Shown in pieces: positions 54,601-64,000 of a stretch of DNA of 64,000 nucleotides. The notes beneath the pieces were generated by a model that saw only the letters and a list, made by a program, of their open reading frames with translations, did not search any database and had not been told where the DNA came from. The stretch is from the NCBI GenBank assembly GCA_035578175.1, contig JAQMRL010000005.1, forward strand, positions 56,649,722-56,713,721, written 5' to 3'. The translations under genes were made by a program, and so were the position numbers. This DNA comes from Catonia carolina (Eukaryota > Arthropoda > Insecta > Hemiptera > Achilidae). How positions within the stretch are numbered: the first letter of the stretch is position 1; each line of letters begins with the position of its first letter.

Positions 54601-57600
54601 ACATAAAAATGGCCGTTATTGTCAGTTTCATTGTTACAACCGGTATTCTTGCAGCAGGTATTGTTTTCTAAAAATGGTATTAATTTCATTGCAAACCAAA
54701 AGGAAGCCAATTTTTTTGTCGTTACAACCGATTGGTTGTTATAAGCAATGTTGTTGAAAAGTTTTTACTGTATAATGTATGTTGGTCATACATTATTGGA
54801 CGATTCAATGTTTTGGTGAAGGTTAGTTGATTATTTTAAAACAAAATAAATTTATGTTGTTTTGTATTGTAGCCTGCTTAGTGCTTAAAAATGACTATTA
54901 TTTTTTCTAGAACTCCTAGGAGACATATTGAAGGACAAACCCCATGAATTAGATGGGTTCGAATCGGTAATTGTTGTGGACGGTGTACCACAAGTAGGAC
55001 CCGAACGATTAGAAAAATTGCAAGGAGTTATTAATAAATTCTTTTCTAAATTTGGCAATATTATTAACGAATATTATCCTAGGCATGAAAATGGAACTAC
55101 TAAAGGGTAAGTTGACTTCAAATATTAAGGTTAGTTATTATATACTATGTTCAAGATATGTTTTTGTGTTTTTCGTCTGCATTAGCAGAAATTGCAGAAC
55201 AAACGGACATAAAACAAAAAATAAAAAAAATCTGTTGCTTTTTTGCAGTTGACTGTAAGTTATTCTCTGTTTTCTAGTCTTAGTAATAATATTACAGTAA
55301 TCCCTCGTTTTCCGCAGGGGTTCTTTTCCGGTGGGTTAGCGCGGTTCGTAAAACCGCGGATAATAATACCTTATATGAACGAAAAGATGGGGGTTAGGTT
55401 ATAAAGGTAAAGTCCGGTAGTCGTTTAAGTGTTTAAAAGTTTTAGGAACATTTTACCATTATTATAATCTATGAATATTTAATAAATACAGTAATGTACG
55501 CATAAATAATTTAAGTTGCTTTAAAATAGTTATGGCTGTTTGCTTCTCCTTCTTTTCAAACTCCTTGTGGACTTCTTCGTATGGTATCATCAGCTCCTGA
55601 GTCCTGAATTGAATGGCCCTTTCCATGATGGGGTCCGCCTCCAACAAGTGGTTAACCAATGGGTTGCCATGCTGAGGATCTCATTGATGGTTTGTGAAGA
55701 AATGCTTGGCTTCGTTTCAGGATTGTCGAACAAACGAAGAACTGTACGTACGTACGAAGAAGTTAGACTGACACATGGAGGAAAATGTACGGAAAAATCA
55801 CAGTATGGTGTCTGGGTGTATATATGGCGATGAGGGTGAGGTGTTACTGGCGGGGCCCGGTACCCAGTGACGCGCTCACTACGTACAGTACGCGGAAATC
55901 TAGCTTGGCTCATGGCAGTCGTCGCCATACTAGTGTGTGACTCAAAACGATATGGATGCCAAAACATTTATTCAAACACATGTTTTCAGAATTGTATGAC
56001 TTCCCAACCAAGTACGGTATACACAAGGTGAGAAAACGTAAGTATTTTATGGTTTTAGGCCCACGGACAAAGTCGCGGATACCAAGGAATTACTATATAA
56101 AAATTTATTTTATGACATTATTTGTGTTACAATTAATTACGTGAAATTAATTGTAGTAAATATTAAAATTGGGAATAATAATTAAATATTTGTTCACGAA
56201 TATTATGGTGTTGAGTCGGTTTACCATGAAGTATTGCTCCATCACAGCGAATGACCTTGCGTTTACTGTGCCATATTGAACATATTAATGACAATATTAT
56301 AATAGGATCCAATAACCAGTATGGAGGTTATAAGTTCAGATTTCATTTAATTAAGTATGAATAAAAGCCAAATGATGGTAAAATAAACTTTCGTTCTTCT
56401 GAATGCAATTGAAAGAAATCAAATTTATTATACTGATGGCTTTGAATCTTATTAATTATTAATGACAATTTGAATTTAAGTTTGTTTTTTAGTCTAGCAT
56501 TAATTTAAATTCTTTTTGTTAATCAATTTTTGTTTTTAACTATTTCAGATATATATTTTTGGAATATAGTAATCCAATGAATGCCTTGGAAGCCGTTAAA
56601 ATGACTAACCATCACAAACTTGATAAGCTGCATACTTTCCTCGTCAATCTTTTTACTGACTTTAAAAAGTAAGTATAATAAAGATATTGTAGGGTTTGTT
56701 ACCATTGATTGAAGGGATAAATTTTTATCATATGCTGGATCGGGTACTTAGGCTATGCATTAAACCTATCACCACCTCATGTTACTGGAATAGTTTAAAG
56801 CACTCTAGTCGAGTGACTTATCATATCTCGCAACGTAAAACTCTCCTCTAATTAGAGGGAATACAAAATTGGACGAATTAGAAGATGCGGGTTTGCAACA
56901 CTTCATGTTGTATCATAAATAAAATTTTATTGACTGAAACACAGTTAGTAGAACATATAAGGGAATTAGAAAAATGGCAAAATTAAAACGGGTAGTCCGA
57001 AGCAGTGATTAAAGTTGAAAATTGCTACCTAACCCTCCTCATTAAAATTGTTATTAAGTATATTATTAAAATTGTATTCAATATACTTCAGTTTCGTTAT
57101 TTTCCTGTAAAAATTTTGTTGTAAAAAGGTGTTCGGTTTAATGCATAAGTACCCTGGATTGCTCCTCCATTTCTTTTTATCACACGATTTGATCCTCAAG
57201 AGAGCTTTATGAAATAAAAACATTTGTACTTTACCCACCTGTTCATAAAATTTTGAAATCACCTGTCTGTGTTTAGCTACAGCACATTCACAGTGATATC
57301 AAATGTTTTACAGGCAGTAAAACCAGTCCTGTAAGTGCTACTTTAAAGATTATGTTTATTTAGCTACAGCTAAGAATCTATAAACAAATTTTGTACAAGT
57401 GTTCACCAGGTATTGTATTGGAATTATGAATAGATTTTTAGATGTGCATTTGTAAATAACGAGGTAAACAAAAGTGTATATTTAGCTGATATCTTTGAAT
57501 AAATAAGTAAGATATTTGTATATGAATTAAGTCCATTAGGGTCACTTTTATTTTTACTTTCTCTTGCTCTATGTGAATATATTATCCCACGAGAAAACCG

Positions 57601-60600
57601 ACATACTTTACAGGTGTGTTTTTCTTATTAAAATAATGAAAAAAGTTGTTATAAACATAAGTCCAGTAATCCGAATCAGCAAAAAGTCTACGTAAGCGAG
57701 TTACAGCTGGTGAAAGATTTCGCTTTGGTTTCAGAGTTAACTCTGAACCCAAAATTAATTTATAACTTTGTTAATTCTTTTTGTTTTGAAATTTATTTTC
57801 TTTTATATTTCAACGCAGTGGCAAGTTAATGAACAGAATTTTGTCAAATTATCCAGTTATTGTTAAATGTTAGGTTAGGTGATTGTATGTAATTATTAAT
57901 TTGTATTTAATTTTTAAATATTTATTGTTTTTTACAGGTTTGAGGATATACCAGATGATTGGGAACCACCTCAGCCTCAACCATACAAAGAACAAGGTGA
58001 CTTACATTATTTTCTCTTAGAACCAGATGCATATGATCAGTTTTGTGTTATTTGCAATAGAAATAATACTGTTGAGATTTGGCAGAACACGTCACCTGAA
58101 CTTACACAACTTGAATCAAGAGCGGTTAGTATTTGTATTTACAGCTATTAGTCAAATGTGGTTATTTTTCTGTTATATGATATGGATTGAACCAAACCTA
58201 AATTGTGCTCGCCTCTCATCATGCGGTCTTGGGTTTGAATCCTGCTCAGGCTGTAGTTGATGCGATGTTAAAAAACATTGAATAAAAAACCTAATGAAAC
58301 ATGTTTTTAATGATTTTCATTTGTATTTTTGCTTGAAAAAGTTATAATTATTTTATTATAAATGCACAAAATCTCAGCTGAATGTTATGCAGTTAGTACT
58401 GTAGTTTATAAGTTGTAATTAATGAACTGTTGAAATGGTCTTTAAATACAAGGGTTATCGGGAAAGTAAGGACAATTTGGTTTTGTGTTTCCTATGTTCG
58501 TTCTCAATGTTTAAAACAATTGATGAACGTGCCGACTGAGGTTTATTTTGTTATCTGGTCGTCTTTGTACACAAGGAACCTTTAGTTGTTTGTTGAAGGT
58601 CCCACCTTAGGACTTTCCGGAGCCCAATTATCCCCTGCCGTACTTAGACCAAAGGTCTTTATCGGCAGTCCTTCTTAACGCCCTCTGTTACTTTTGTGTG
58701 AAGTTACACAGGCCGGGCAGATGCCCCCCTCCGCATCATCTGTATATTTACACAAACCTCGAACAGTCTCTGTTAGCACTTTCTTCAGTGTCTTTTTTTG
58801 CCATCCATAAGTGGAATATCTACCCTTGGCCTATTTCCTAATATCAGTATCCCATTACACAGTACAACAGTACCAAAATTTCAACAATTTTTAAAGAATT
58901 TAAATTTAAACGAATATCAACAAATCCTTAAGATTTTAAACGACTACAATCAGCAATCCATCTGGTCCTTCTCAGTTTATTTCCAAGGAATATAACAACC
59001 CCAAACATTAAACTAGCCCAAATTCATTGTCAAATAGTTGAGATTTATGGTGAAAATGCTATAAGTGATAAATTGTGCAAATGAGGGTTAACCAGTCAAT
59101 GAACGACAGATAAAAACCATGAAGTGGGGGCCTTCTGTTGTTAGATAGGAAAGGGGATGAGAAAGTTCATGAGGACAGATGGTACATGATATCAGTGCTT
59201 TCAGGTGAATTCCACTAGTTTCATAAGCTTGGTGGTAAGCACTTCAATTTTACAATGTGGAAATCCTGTGAGTTATGTCTATTATCATTGAAAGTATATT
59301 TCGTGAGAGAGGTTTAGATAAAATTATCGCTAATTGTGATAAAGGCCTATTCCTACGATGCTAGTTTACTAGCTGCTAGTTCTAGTAGGACCTACTAGCG
59401 CGTAGGTGATGGTTCCCATGGAGCTTGTTAATTAAGTAGGCAGTGATCTGTAGACATATGTGAGTTGTGCTGTGTAATGCTTTACAAAGTACAGCTTACT
59501 AGTGCTTGTCAATCACGTAAACTTTTCTTCTCTACTTAACACTAGTAAAATCAAACATGTTCAAAGTCACCAGTGCGCTAGTAAACACAGCGCTTTAACT
59601 AAACTACCAGCTAGTACTAGTGAGATGGTAATAGGCCTTAATGTCTGAACGTTGGTGGAAACCACGTTGAAAAATGTTATATTAATTTTTTGCCATGGGA
59701 CTTACTTTCTGGACTTGCCTTGTAAATGATTGGTCATTATCTATTAATGTAGATATATTGCTTGTACTTTTCTGAAAAGTAATTTTCTGTTATTTTTTTT
59801 TTATTGACAGGGTTGGACCGATTTATATGTTCAATGGTCTCCTCTCGGTACATATTTAGCAACTATTCACACAAAAGGTGTTGCATTATGGGGCGGCCCT
59901 AGTTTTGCTCAAATAATACGATTTTCACATGCTGGCGTACAATTTATTGAATTTTCACCATGTGAAAAGTAAGTTAATACTTGGTTTTTAAATGTTTTTA
60001 ATTTTTGAATTGTATGTATGTTAGTAAATCTTTTCATTACTATTTCAGATAAGGTGTCAACAGTTTTTCCTTTGTTTGTTATCATGTTTTCTTAAAAAAA
60101 ACCTGTAAATGTTCTTTATTTTTTGATGCCTTCTACTGAATGTATTTTTCTCCATATGTAACATGTCCTAAATTTTAATCATGTTATTAGTTTTCATTTC
60201 TAATCAGTTCGTTCTTAGTATTTTATTGTCCTTGAGGTCCCTAATGAGTTAGTATATCTGTAATTGAAGGCTTGAATTTTGTTTTATTTCTTGTGTTTTA
60301 AGAGTCCAGGGTTCTATTTTATACAAAATAACAGAATTTATTTACTATCTCATGAATCTGATGTGGACTTTCATTTTTAAATTCTTGTTACGTAACAAGT
60401 GCTTAATTTTGATGAAGGTCACCTTTGCCATTCCTCTTGGAGCTTTTATTTTTGGTGTTTGATCATTGTCTGTGTTAAGTCAGTTGTGGTTAATAATTGT
60501 TATTACAAAAACTTAAAGGAAGTCCACCAAGTTGTAATGTACAGAAGGAAATTTCCTAATAAAATGCATAATTGATGATCATCTGGCATACAGATTGCAG

Positions 60601-63600
60601 TTAATTTTGCATGGCGAATTTAATCTGTTATAACAGTGGAAACATTCTGTTTCCACTGTTATACATCAGATGTTATCCACTGTTATATATCATGATCAGA
60701 CACATTCTGTGTCTGATCATCCAGAAAAAAATTAGACTTTACGCAGCACCATTTCAGATTTTGATTAAATTTTTTTAAAGCACCAGTGGTTGAATATAAC
60801 AACTTGTATTTGTCAGTTTTGGTAAATTCACTGTAGGTTTTTTTACGCCAATCTGAAAAACAGCCTATTTTTAGCTGTTTAGTCATGAAATTCATCCTAC
60901 TTAAAATTTCATGAGGATTCCAAACAAAAAAAACCAATGTAAGGTTAAAATTTCATGAGCTTTAAATTTGAAGTGGATAACATAGGTTTACACGTCTCCA
61001 ATGTTGTTGATTTTAACCTTATTTTTGAAATTGTCATGAAATTTTAATTACGTAAAAATTTCATGACTTATAGCTAAAAGTAAATTCAAGTTTCAAGTGA
61101 GAAATGACTTTCTTGTAGCTGCGACTTTACTTTCAGTAAAAAATAAGATCTTGGTCAGAGTGCTATAAATATGCTGTACAACATTTATCAAAACCTGAGA
61201 TGATGTGTATGTATTCTGAAAAAAAATTATTTAGTGTTACTGAAGGTTGTCATAGCTAAATCTTTTTGGAAAAAGGCTAGTTATTCACTTGCACATTAAA
61301 GCTTAGCTTCTCCCTATTCTTTATAATACATTTTTCTAAAGTAGTTTAAGGATTTTATAGAAAGTTATCTGCATTATCAAACTAAATTGTAGGTTTTTAA
61401 GTAGCTCCTACGTAGAAACGTTTTTGAAATTTTAAAAGCCGTAAATTTTGTAAAATTAATATTGAATGGTATGCCTATTTACTGTTAGAGAAGAAAAACT
61501 GGCTTCTGTATTTTTTTAGAGAACTGTTTATAAAAATGAAATGGTTAGCTGATTCTGTGGTATTTTTGTTTTTCAGGTATTTAGTTACATATTCACCGCA
61601 GTTAGAATTTCATCAGCAAAAGAAATTGATTATTTGGGATATTAGAACTGGACATGAAAAACGTTCATTCGATCTAGATGGTCCTGCTATTTGGCCTATT
61701 TTTAGGTGGTCCAAAGATGACAAATACTTTGCTAAAATAGGTGTTGATATTCTTAGTGTTTTCGAAACTCCGGTAAGTTTATTCCAAAACTTTTAAGTAA
61801 GTCTATTATTTATAAATTTATTAACTGCTGAAATTTTGGTTTCTTATCTGGTTACTTTTTTTTAGGTTCTAAATTCGACAAAATAATTATGCAGAATTAT
61901 TTTGTCATTCAGAGCTGAAACTAAGTAACCGGATAGAGGCCAAAATTTTAGAAGTTATCACAATGAACACTAATAATTACACATCGTAAACAATAACGGT
62001 CACTTGGAAACCGAAACAGAATAATATAACTAAATTTCAAAATCTAACACAAAACTTGGTAAACAATAACACTATTACAGAACCTGTTGATTTTATTGGC
62101 ATAGAAAGTTTTTTCATATTAATATATCGTTAGCCTTTCTAGTGGCGAATTTGACAAAACCTAAAATTTATGACTAGAGCTTATAATAACATATAGATGA
62201 AACGTAGTCGTTCTATTCAATTTTTGAACAAAGCAATACGTGAGGAAGTGCACCACTCATCCTTAAGAGTTTTAGAGCTGTTTGCGACAGATAAGCTGAA
62301 CTTGTCCATAGCCTCTAATGTGCTAAAATTTAAAAATTTAATTTAGCTTAAAACAATTTGTATCAAATTAATTTTGGTTTAATTTATAATGTTTGAGTAT
62401 ATGTAGACTGGAAAATTTTATTAGAGAAGAATATTCGCTCTTGTTGATATAATTTTTTATTTTTCTGAATGCTTTATATCTGTTTATTACATACTTTACT
62501 GATACATTGATGTGTCGCTAACGATATTTTCGTTTCTTGAAAACTAGAAATCTATTCTCGATTCTGATACCAAAAATTAATCCCACTAATATTAAAAAAA
62601 AAAACAGATTATTAAACTAAAATCACAAAATATCAAAATAAATCTAAAAAATTATTTTTTACATTATTATAACTTTCGCTGTACATGCAATGAAACTACA
62701 CGGGCGCACAGTGAAACACAAAGAACCTCGTGCTCGTATCTGTAAGTTCTACTCTTACTAAATTACAACAGCATTGACCTATCAATCAAAACCACTCTAT
62801 AAATAATCGAGTACACTTTGTTTGTAGTTTGTTGGTGTGTTTGTACTTATGACATTTCCCTAGTTCTAAATTTTTTGTTAATTAACCTCATTGGGTAAAT
62901 TGCAATAAATAGTGAATCTGCTCAAAAGAAGGGCCCACTAAGAGGTCAAATGTTTCGCCTTTGTTATGATGATATTTTTTCTGTAAGACAAAATACATGG
63001 TTTTTAAATGGCTTAATCTTTTCTGAAAAAAGGTGATACTGTTATTATTTTGTCTGTATTAGTAATTATATACTTCACAAGAGTCACTTAATAGTTTCAA
63101 TTTTAATTTTGTTGACACTTTAGAGACTTCTGCTAGATATTCGTAGATAGTCAAATTTTTTACAGGTTAAGAAACTTAAATAAGCCTTTGCATCTTTAAT
63201 GGCCAGACACCTATTTAGAGTAAAAATAAATGAATAATAAAATAATCCTAAATTATTAAATTTAATGAAAGTTTTAAAAACAGTTTTTTTTTCTTTTCAG
63301 TCATTTGGATTGTTAGAGAAAAAGAGTTTCAAATTACCTGGAGTAAGAGATTTCAGTTGGTCACCGACTGATAATATTTTAGCCTATTGGGTTGCTGAAG
63401 ATGACAATGTGCCTGCACGTGTTGTTCTTGTAGAAATACCAAGGTGAGTTCTTTTTCGTATAATGTTTCAATGTAATTTTTAATTTCATATCGTGCACTG
63501 TAATATTTTGTTTCAAATAAAATTCTCGAGTGACATGATGAAATGTTTGTGTTATGGATTCATTGTTAATCTTTAAGCATTTAATGTACATCTACACTGC

Positions 63601-64000
63601 TCGAAATTGGAAGAAAGCCATTAGTGCTATGCCTTCTTATATAAAATTAGCAATACGTGCTTCTTGGCTGGATGTTGAATGAGGAAATATCATTAACCTT
63701 TTGAACATTACAAAACATTGACAAATTTTACTTGGTGTTTACTTAGTTATTAATGTTTGTACCTAAATGTTAAATTATTAATTTCCTCAGGAAATTGACC
63801 ATTTTGAATTTACTGCATTCATGCATAGTTTAGTAATTTTACTTCCTGTAGAAATCAGATCTTTATAATTTTTTAAATTTAATTTTGCATGCATACAAAA
63901 AAAATTAAATTAGTCTTACCTAACCTCAAGTTTTAATTGTTTTATGTGGATTGTTACTAGACTATAAACAAATTTATTTGATTTCCAGCCGAAACGAAAT
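51600..64000 (+). CDS. eIF3b: Eukaryotic translation initiation factor 3 subunit b (eIF3b), 5' half
   Basis: Coding exons: 52042-52177, 54911-55106, 56549-56668, 57938-58124, 59811-59968, 61577-61772, 63301-63443, and 63989 onward (cut by the window edge). All phases agree, giving about 382 residues of a protein usually near 690. eIF3b is the cytosolic scaffold of the eIF3 complex that binds the 40S subunit and eIF3a/g/i/j. Seen: an acidic N-terminus ([20 protein letters not shown]), an RRM at ~64-146 (SVIVVDGVP as RNP2, KGYIFLEY as RNP1), then WD-propeller segments ([49 protein letters not shown]). The start at 52042 (CAAGATGG) gives the expected MAKKK... N-terminus; an upstream in-frame ATG at 51964 lies before the splice acceptor at 51991. 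Introns contain pogo-like, mariner and small inverted-repeat elements. Identification is very secure. Confidence 0.97.
51992..52177 (+). CDS. eIF3b: eIF3b exon with start codon (coding from 52042)
   Basis: The acceptor AG is at 51990-51991 and the donor GT at 52178. Positions 51992-52041 are 5'UTR. Residues 1-45 are lysine-rich then acidic, ending PISDE. The last G joins AA of the next exon (Glu). Confidence 0.9.
52178..53843. other. eIF3b intron 1, left part
   Basis: AT-rich intron without a recognised element. Confidence 0.4.
53844..54770 (-). mobile_element. Pogo/Tigger-like element in eIF3b intron 1
   Basis: It is TA-flanked, with ends CAGTAAAAATCGATTATAAC GACC and ...TTGTTATAAGCAATG...AGTTTTTACTG. 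On the minus strand at ~54390-54190, remnants of a transposase ([20 protein letters not shown]) are visible. Inactive. Confidence 0.75.
54911..55106 (+). CDS. eIF3b: eIF3b exon 2 (RRM first half)
   Basis: The acceptor TTCTAG ends at 54910 and the donor GTAAGT begins at 55107. It encodes [20 protein letters not shown] then [16 protein letters not shown]...[30 protein letters not shown] is the RNP2-like strand of the eIF3b RRM. Confidence 0.96.
55295..56095 (-). mobile_element. Tigger-type element in eIF3b intron 2
   Basis: It is TA-flanked, with ends CAGTAATCCCTCGTTTTCCG C and ...GTCGCGGATACCAAGGAATT ACT(A), a classic Tigger/pogo terminus. A minus-strand frame (55462-55659) reads [32 protein letters not shown] and may be the transposase C-terminus. 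No catalytic domain is seen. Confidence 0.75.
56549..56668 (+). CDS. eIF3b: eIF3b exon 3 (RRM second half)
   Basis: The acceptor CAG ends at 56548 and the donor GTAAGT begins at 56669. It encodes [20 protein letters not shown] then [19 protein letters not shown]. With the preceding G this forms the RNP1-like KGYIFLEY. Confidence 0.96.
56669..57937. other. eIF3b intron 3
   Basis: Mostly unremarkable. A short fragment of the Helentron-like 5' end (TTTTTACTTTCTCTTGCTCT ATGTGAATAT) lies at 57550-57612. Confidence 0.5.
57938..58124 (+). CDS. eIF3b: eIF3b exon 4 (linker, first propeller strands)
   Basis: The acceptor ACAG ends at 57937 and the donor is GTTAGT at 58125. It encodes [20 protein letters not shown] then [18 protein letters not shown]...[20 protein letters not shown], matching the DLH..L.D...DQ.....G..V.IW segment of eIF3b. 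Confidence 0.95.
58200..58290 (+). repeat. tRNA-derived SINE fragment
   Basis: CTCGCCTCTCATCATGCGGT CTTGGGTTTGAATCC (box B) followed by GATGCGATGTTAAAAAAC. This is the 3' side of a family B SINE, in plus orientation. Confidence 0.6.
58449..59722 (+). mobile_element. Mariner-like remnant in eIF3b intron 4
   Basis: It is TA-flanked, with ends CAAGGGTTATCGGGAAAGTA AGGACAA and ...GGACTTACTTTCTGGACTTGCCTTG. The 1274-bp length fits mariner. A decayed N-terminal fragment reads [17 protein letters not shown] (transposase start region). A MITE is nested at 59343-59640. Confidence 0.75.
59343..59640. mobile_element. MITE nested in the mariner remnant
   Basis: Left AAAGGCCTATTCCTACGATG CTAGTTTACTAGCTGCTAG; right CTAAACTACCAGCTAGTACT AGTGAGATGGTAATAGGCCTTA. 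The inverted ends are about 40 bp and imperfect. A related half copy is at 36185-36300. Confidence 0.75.
59811..59968 (+). CDS. eIF3b: eIF3b exon 5 (WD propeller)
   Basis: The acceptor GACAG ends at 59810 and the donor GTAAGT begins at 59969. It encodes [20 protein letters not shown] then [32 protein letters not shown]. This is the highly conserved eIF3b propeller core. Confidence 0.97.
59969..61576. other. eIF3b intron 5
   Basis: It contains the twin hairpins at 60629-60720. Otherwise no recognised element. Confidence 0.5.
60629..60720. repeat. Two adjacent perfect hairpins with the same TTC loop
   Basis: Hairpin 1 has arms TATAACAGTGGAAACA (60629-60644) and its complement (60648-60663). 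Hairpin 2 has arms ATGATCAGACACA (60692-60704) and its complement (60708-60720). Both loops sit inside ACATTCTGT. The spacer also repeats TATCCACTGTTATA. Confidence 0.93.
61577..61772 (+). CDS. eIF3b: eIF3b exon 6 (WD propeller)
   Basis: The acceptor TTCAG ends at 61576 and the donor GTAAGT begins at 61773. It encodes [20 protein letters not shown] then [35 protein letters not shown]...FETP. It ends in phase 0. Confidence 0.97.
61825..61965. mobile_element. Short inverted-repeat element in eIF3b intron 6
   Basis: CTGAAATTTTGGTTTCTTAT CTGGTTACTT pairs with AAGTAACCGGATAGAGGCCA AAATTTTAG. The centre contains AAAATAATTNTGCAGAATTATTTT, a second palindrome. It is about 140 bp. Confidence 0.75.
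61966..63300. other. eIF3b intron 6, remainder
   Basis: AT-rich, nothing recognised. Confidence 0.4.
63301..63443 (+). CDS. eIF3b: eIF3b exon 7
   Basis: The acceptor TTCAG ends at 63300 and the donor GTGAGT begins at 63444. It encodes [20 protein letters not shown] then [27 protein letters not shown], again typical of eIF3b. Confidence 0.97.
63444..63988. other. eIF3b intron 7
   Basis: No recognised element. Confidence 0.4.
63989..64000 (+). CDS. eIF3b: eIF3b exon 8, first 12 nt (cut by window edge)
   Basis: The acceptor TTTCCAG ends at 63988. The preceding AG plus C gives Ser, then Arg-Asn-Glu, as expected for eIF3b (IPSRNE). The exon continues beyond the window. Confidence 0.85.

Noticed and set aside
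55590..55967. 125-codon minus-strand open frame
   Set aside because: It lies inside the Tigger-type element and shows no recognisable domain; likely a by-product of the element's interior.

Overview
This is a window of AT-rich animal nuclear DNA, almost certainly from an insect. The evidence is spliced genes with GT-AG introns and long introns, together with mariner, RTE/CR1-like LINE, tRNA-SINE, pogo-like and Helentron-like repeats. A hemipteran is my best guess from the repeat flavour, but that is inference only. There are no operons, CRISPR arrays or bacterial features.

Two host genes can be reconstructed exon by exon, with every intron phase consistent. (1) Minus strand, 1664-16361: a multiple inositol polyphosphate phosphatase (MINPP1-like, histidine acid phosphatase branch 2) in eight visible coding exons. 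It runs from a signal-anchor start to about residue 400 and includes the RHGTRNPS catalytic motif. The last ~80 residues are not found and probably lie off the left edge or in a small exon I could not recognise. (2) Plus strand, about 51600 to the right edge: the 5' half of translation initiation factor eIF3 subunit b, with a candidate 5'UTR exon and eight coding exons (about 382 residues: acidic N-terminus, RRM, start of the WD beta-propeller). It continues beyond the window. The two genes are divergently oriented.

The ~35 kb between them (16.4-51.6 kb), and most introns, are a graveyard of transposable elements, many nested. Recognisable items are: a 5'-truncated RTE-like LINE with an open reading frame and a perfect 12-bp target duplication (16946-17929); several older fragments of the same LINE; five mariner-like elements (3.1, 10.1, 22.4, 24.8 and 34.5 kb) plus one in an eIF3b intron (58.4 kb); a second Tc1/mariner-type transposase with a near-perfect ~230-bp-arm palindrome (25.2-25.7 kb) nested in the 24.8-kb mariner; pogo/Tigger-type remnants (31.4, 53.8, 55.3 kb); a DNA transposon of unclear class carrying a GCGGQN...FPVRGHS open reading frame (40.7-43.1 kb); tRNA-derived SINEs; and a ~385-bp repeat with a CAA-rich tail.

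The most abundant repeat in the interval is a ~0.93-kb family. It has a 13-bp subterminal inverted repeat, a (GT)n microsatellite near one end and a short palindrome just inside the other end. That layout matches non-autonomous Helentrons (HINE/DINE-1 type), and at least eight copies or fragments are present. A GC-rich island at 38985-39600 is compositionally alien to its surroundings. On the minus strand it has a TATA box, an arginine/proline-rich open frame and a perfect histone-type 3' stem-loop (GGCCCTTTTCAGGGCC), yet no recognisable histone.

A candidate non-coding first exon with a strong donor, beside TGACGTCA and TATATAAG motifs, lies at 47.5-47.8 kb. It could be a distal promoter of the MINPP1-like gene, but this is untested.
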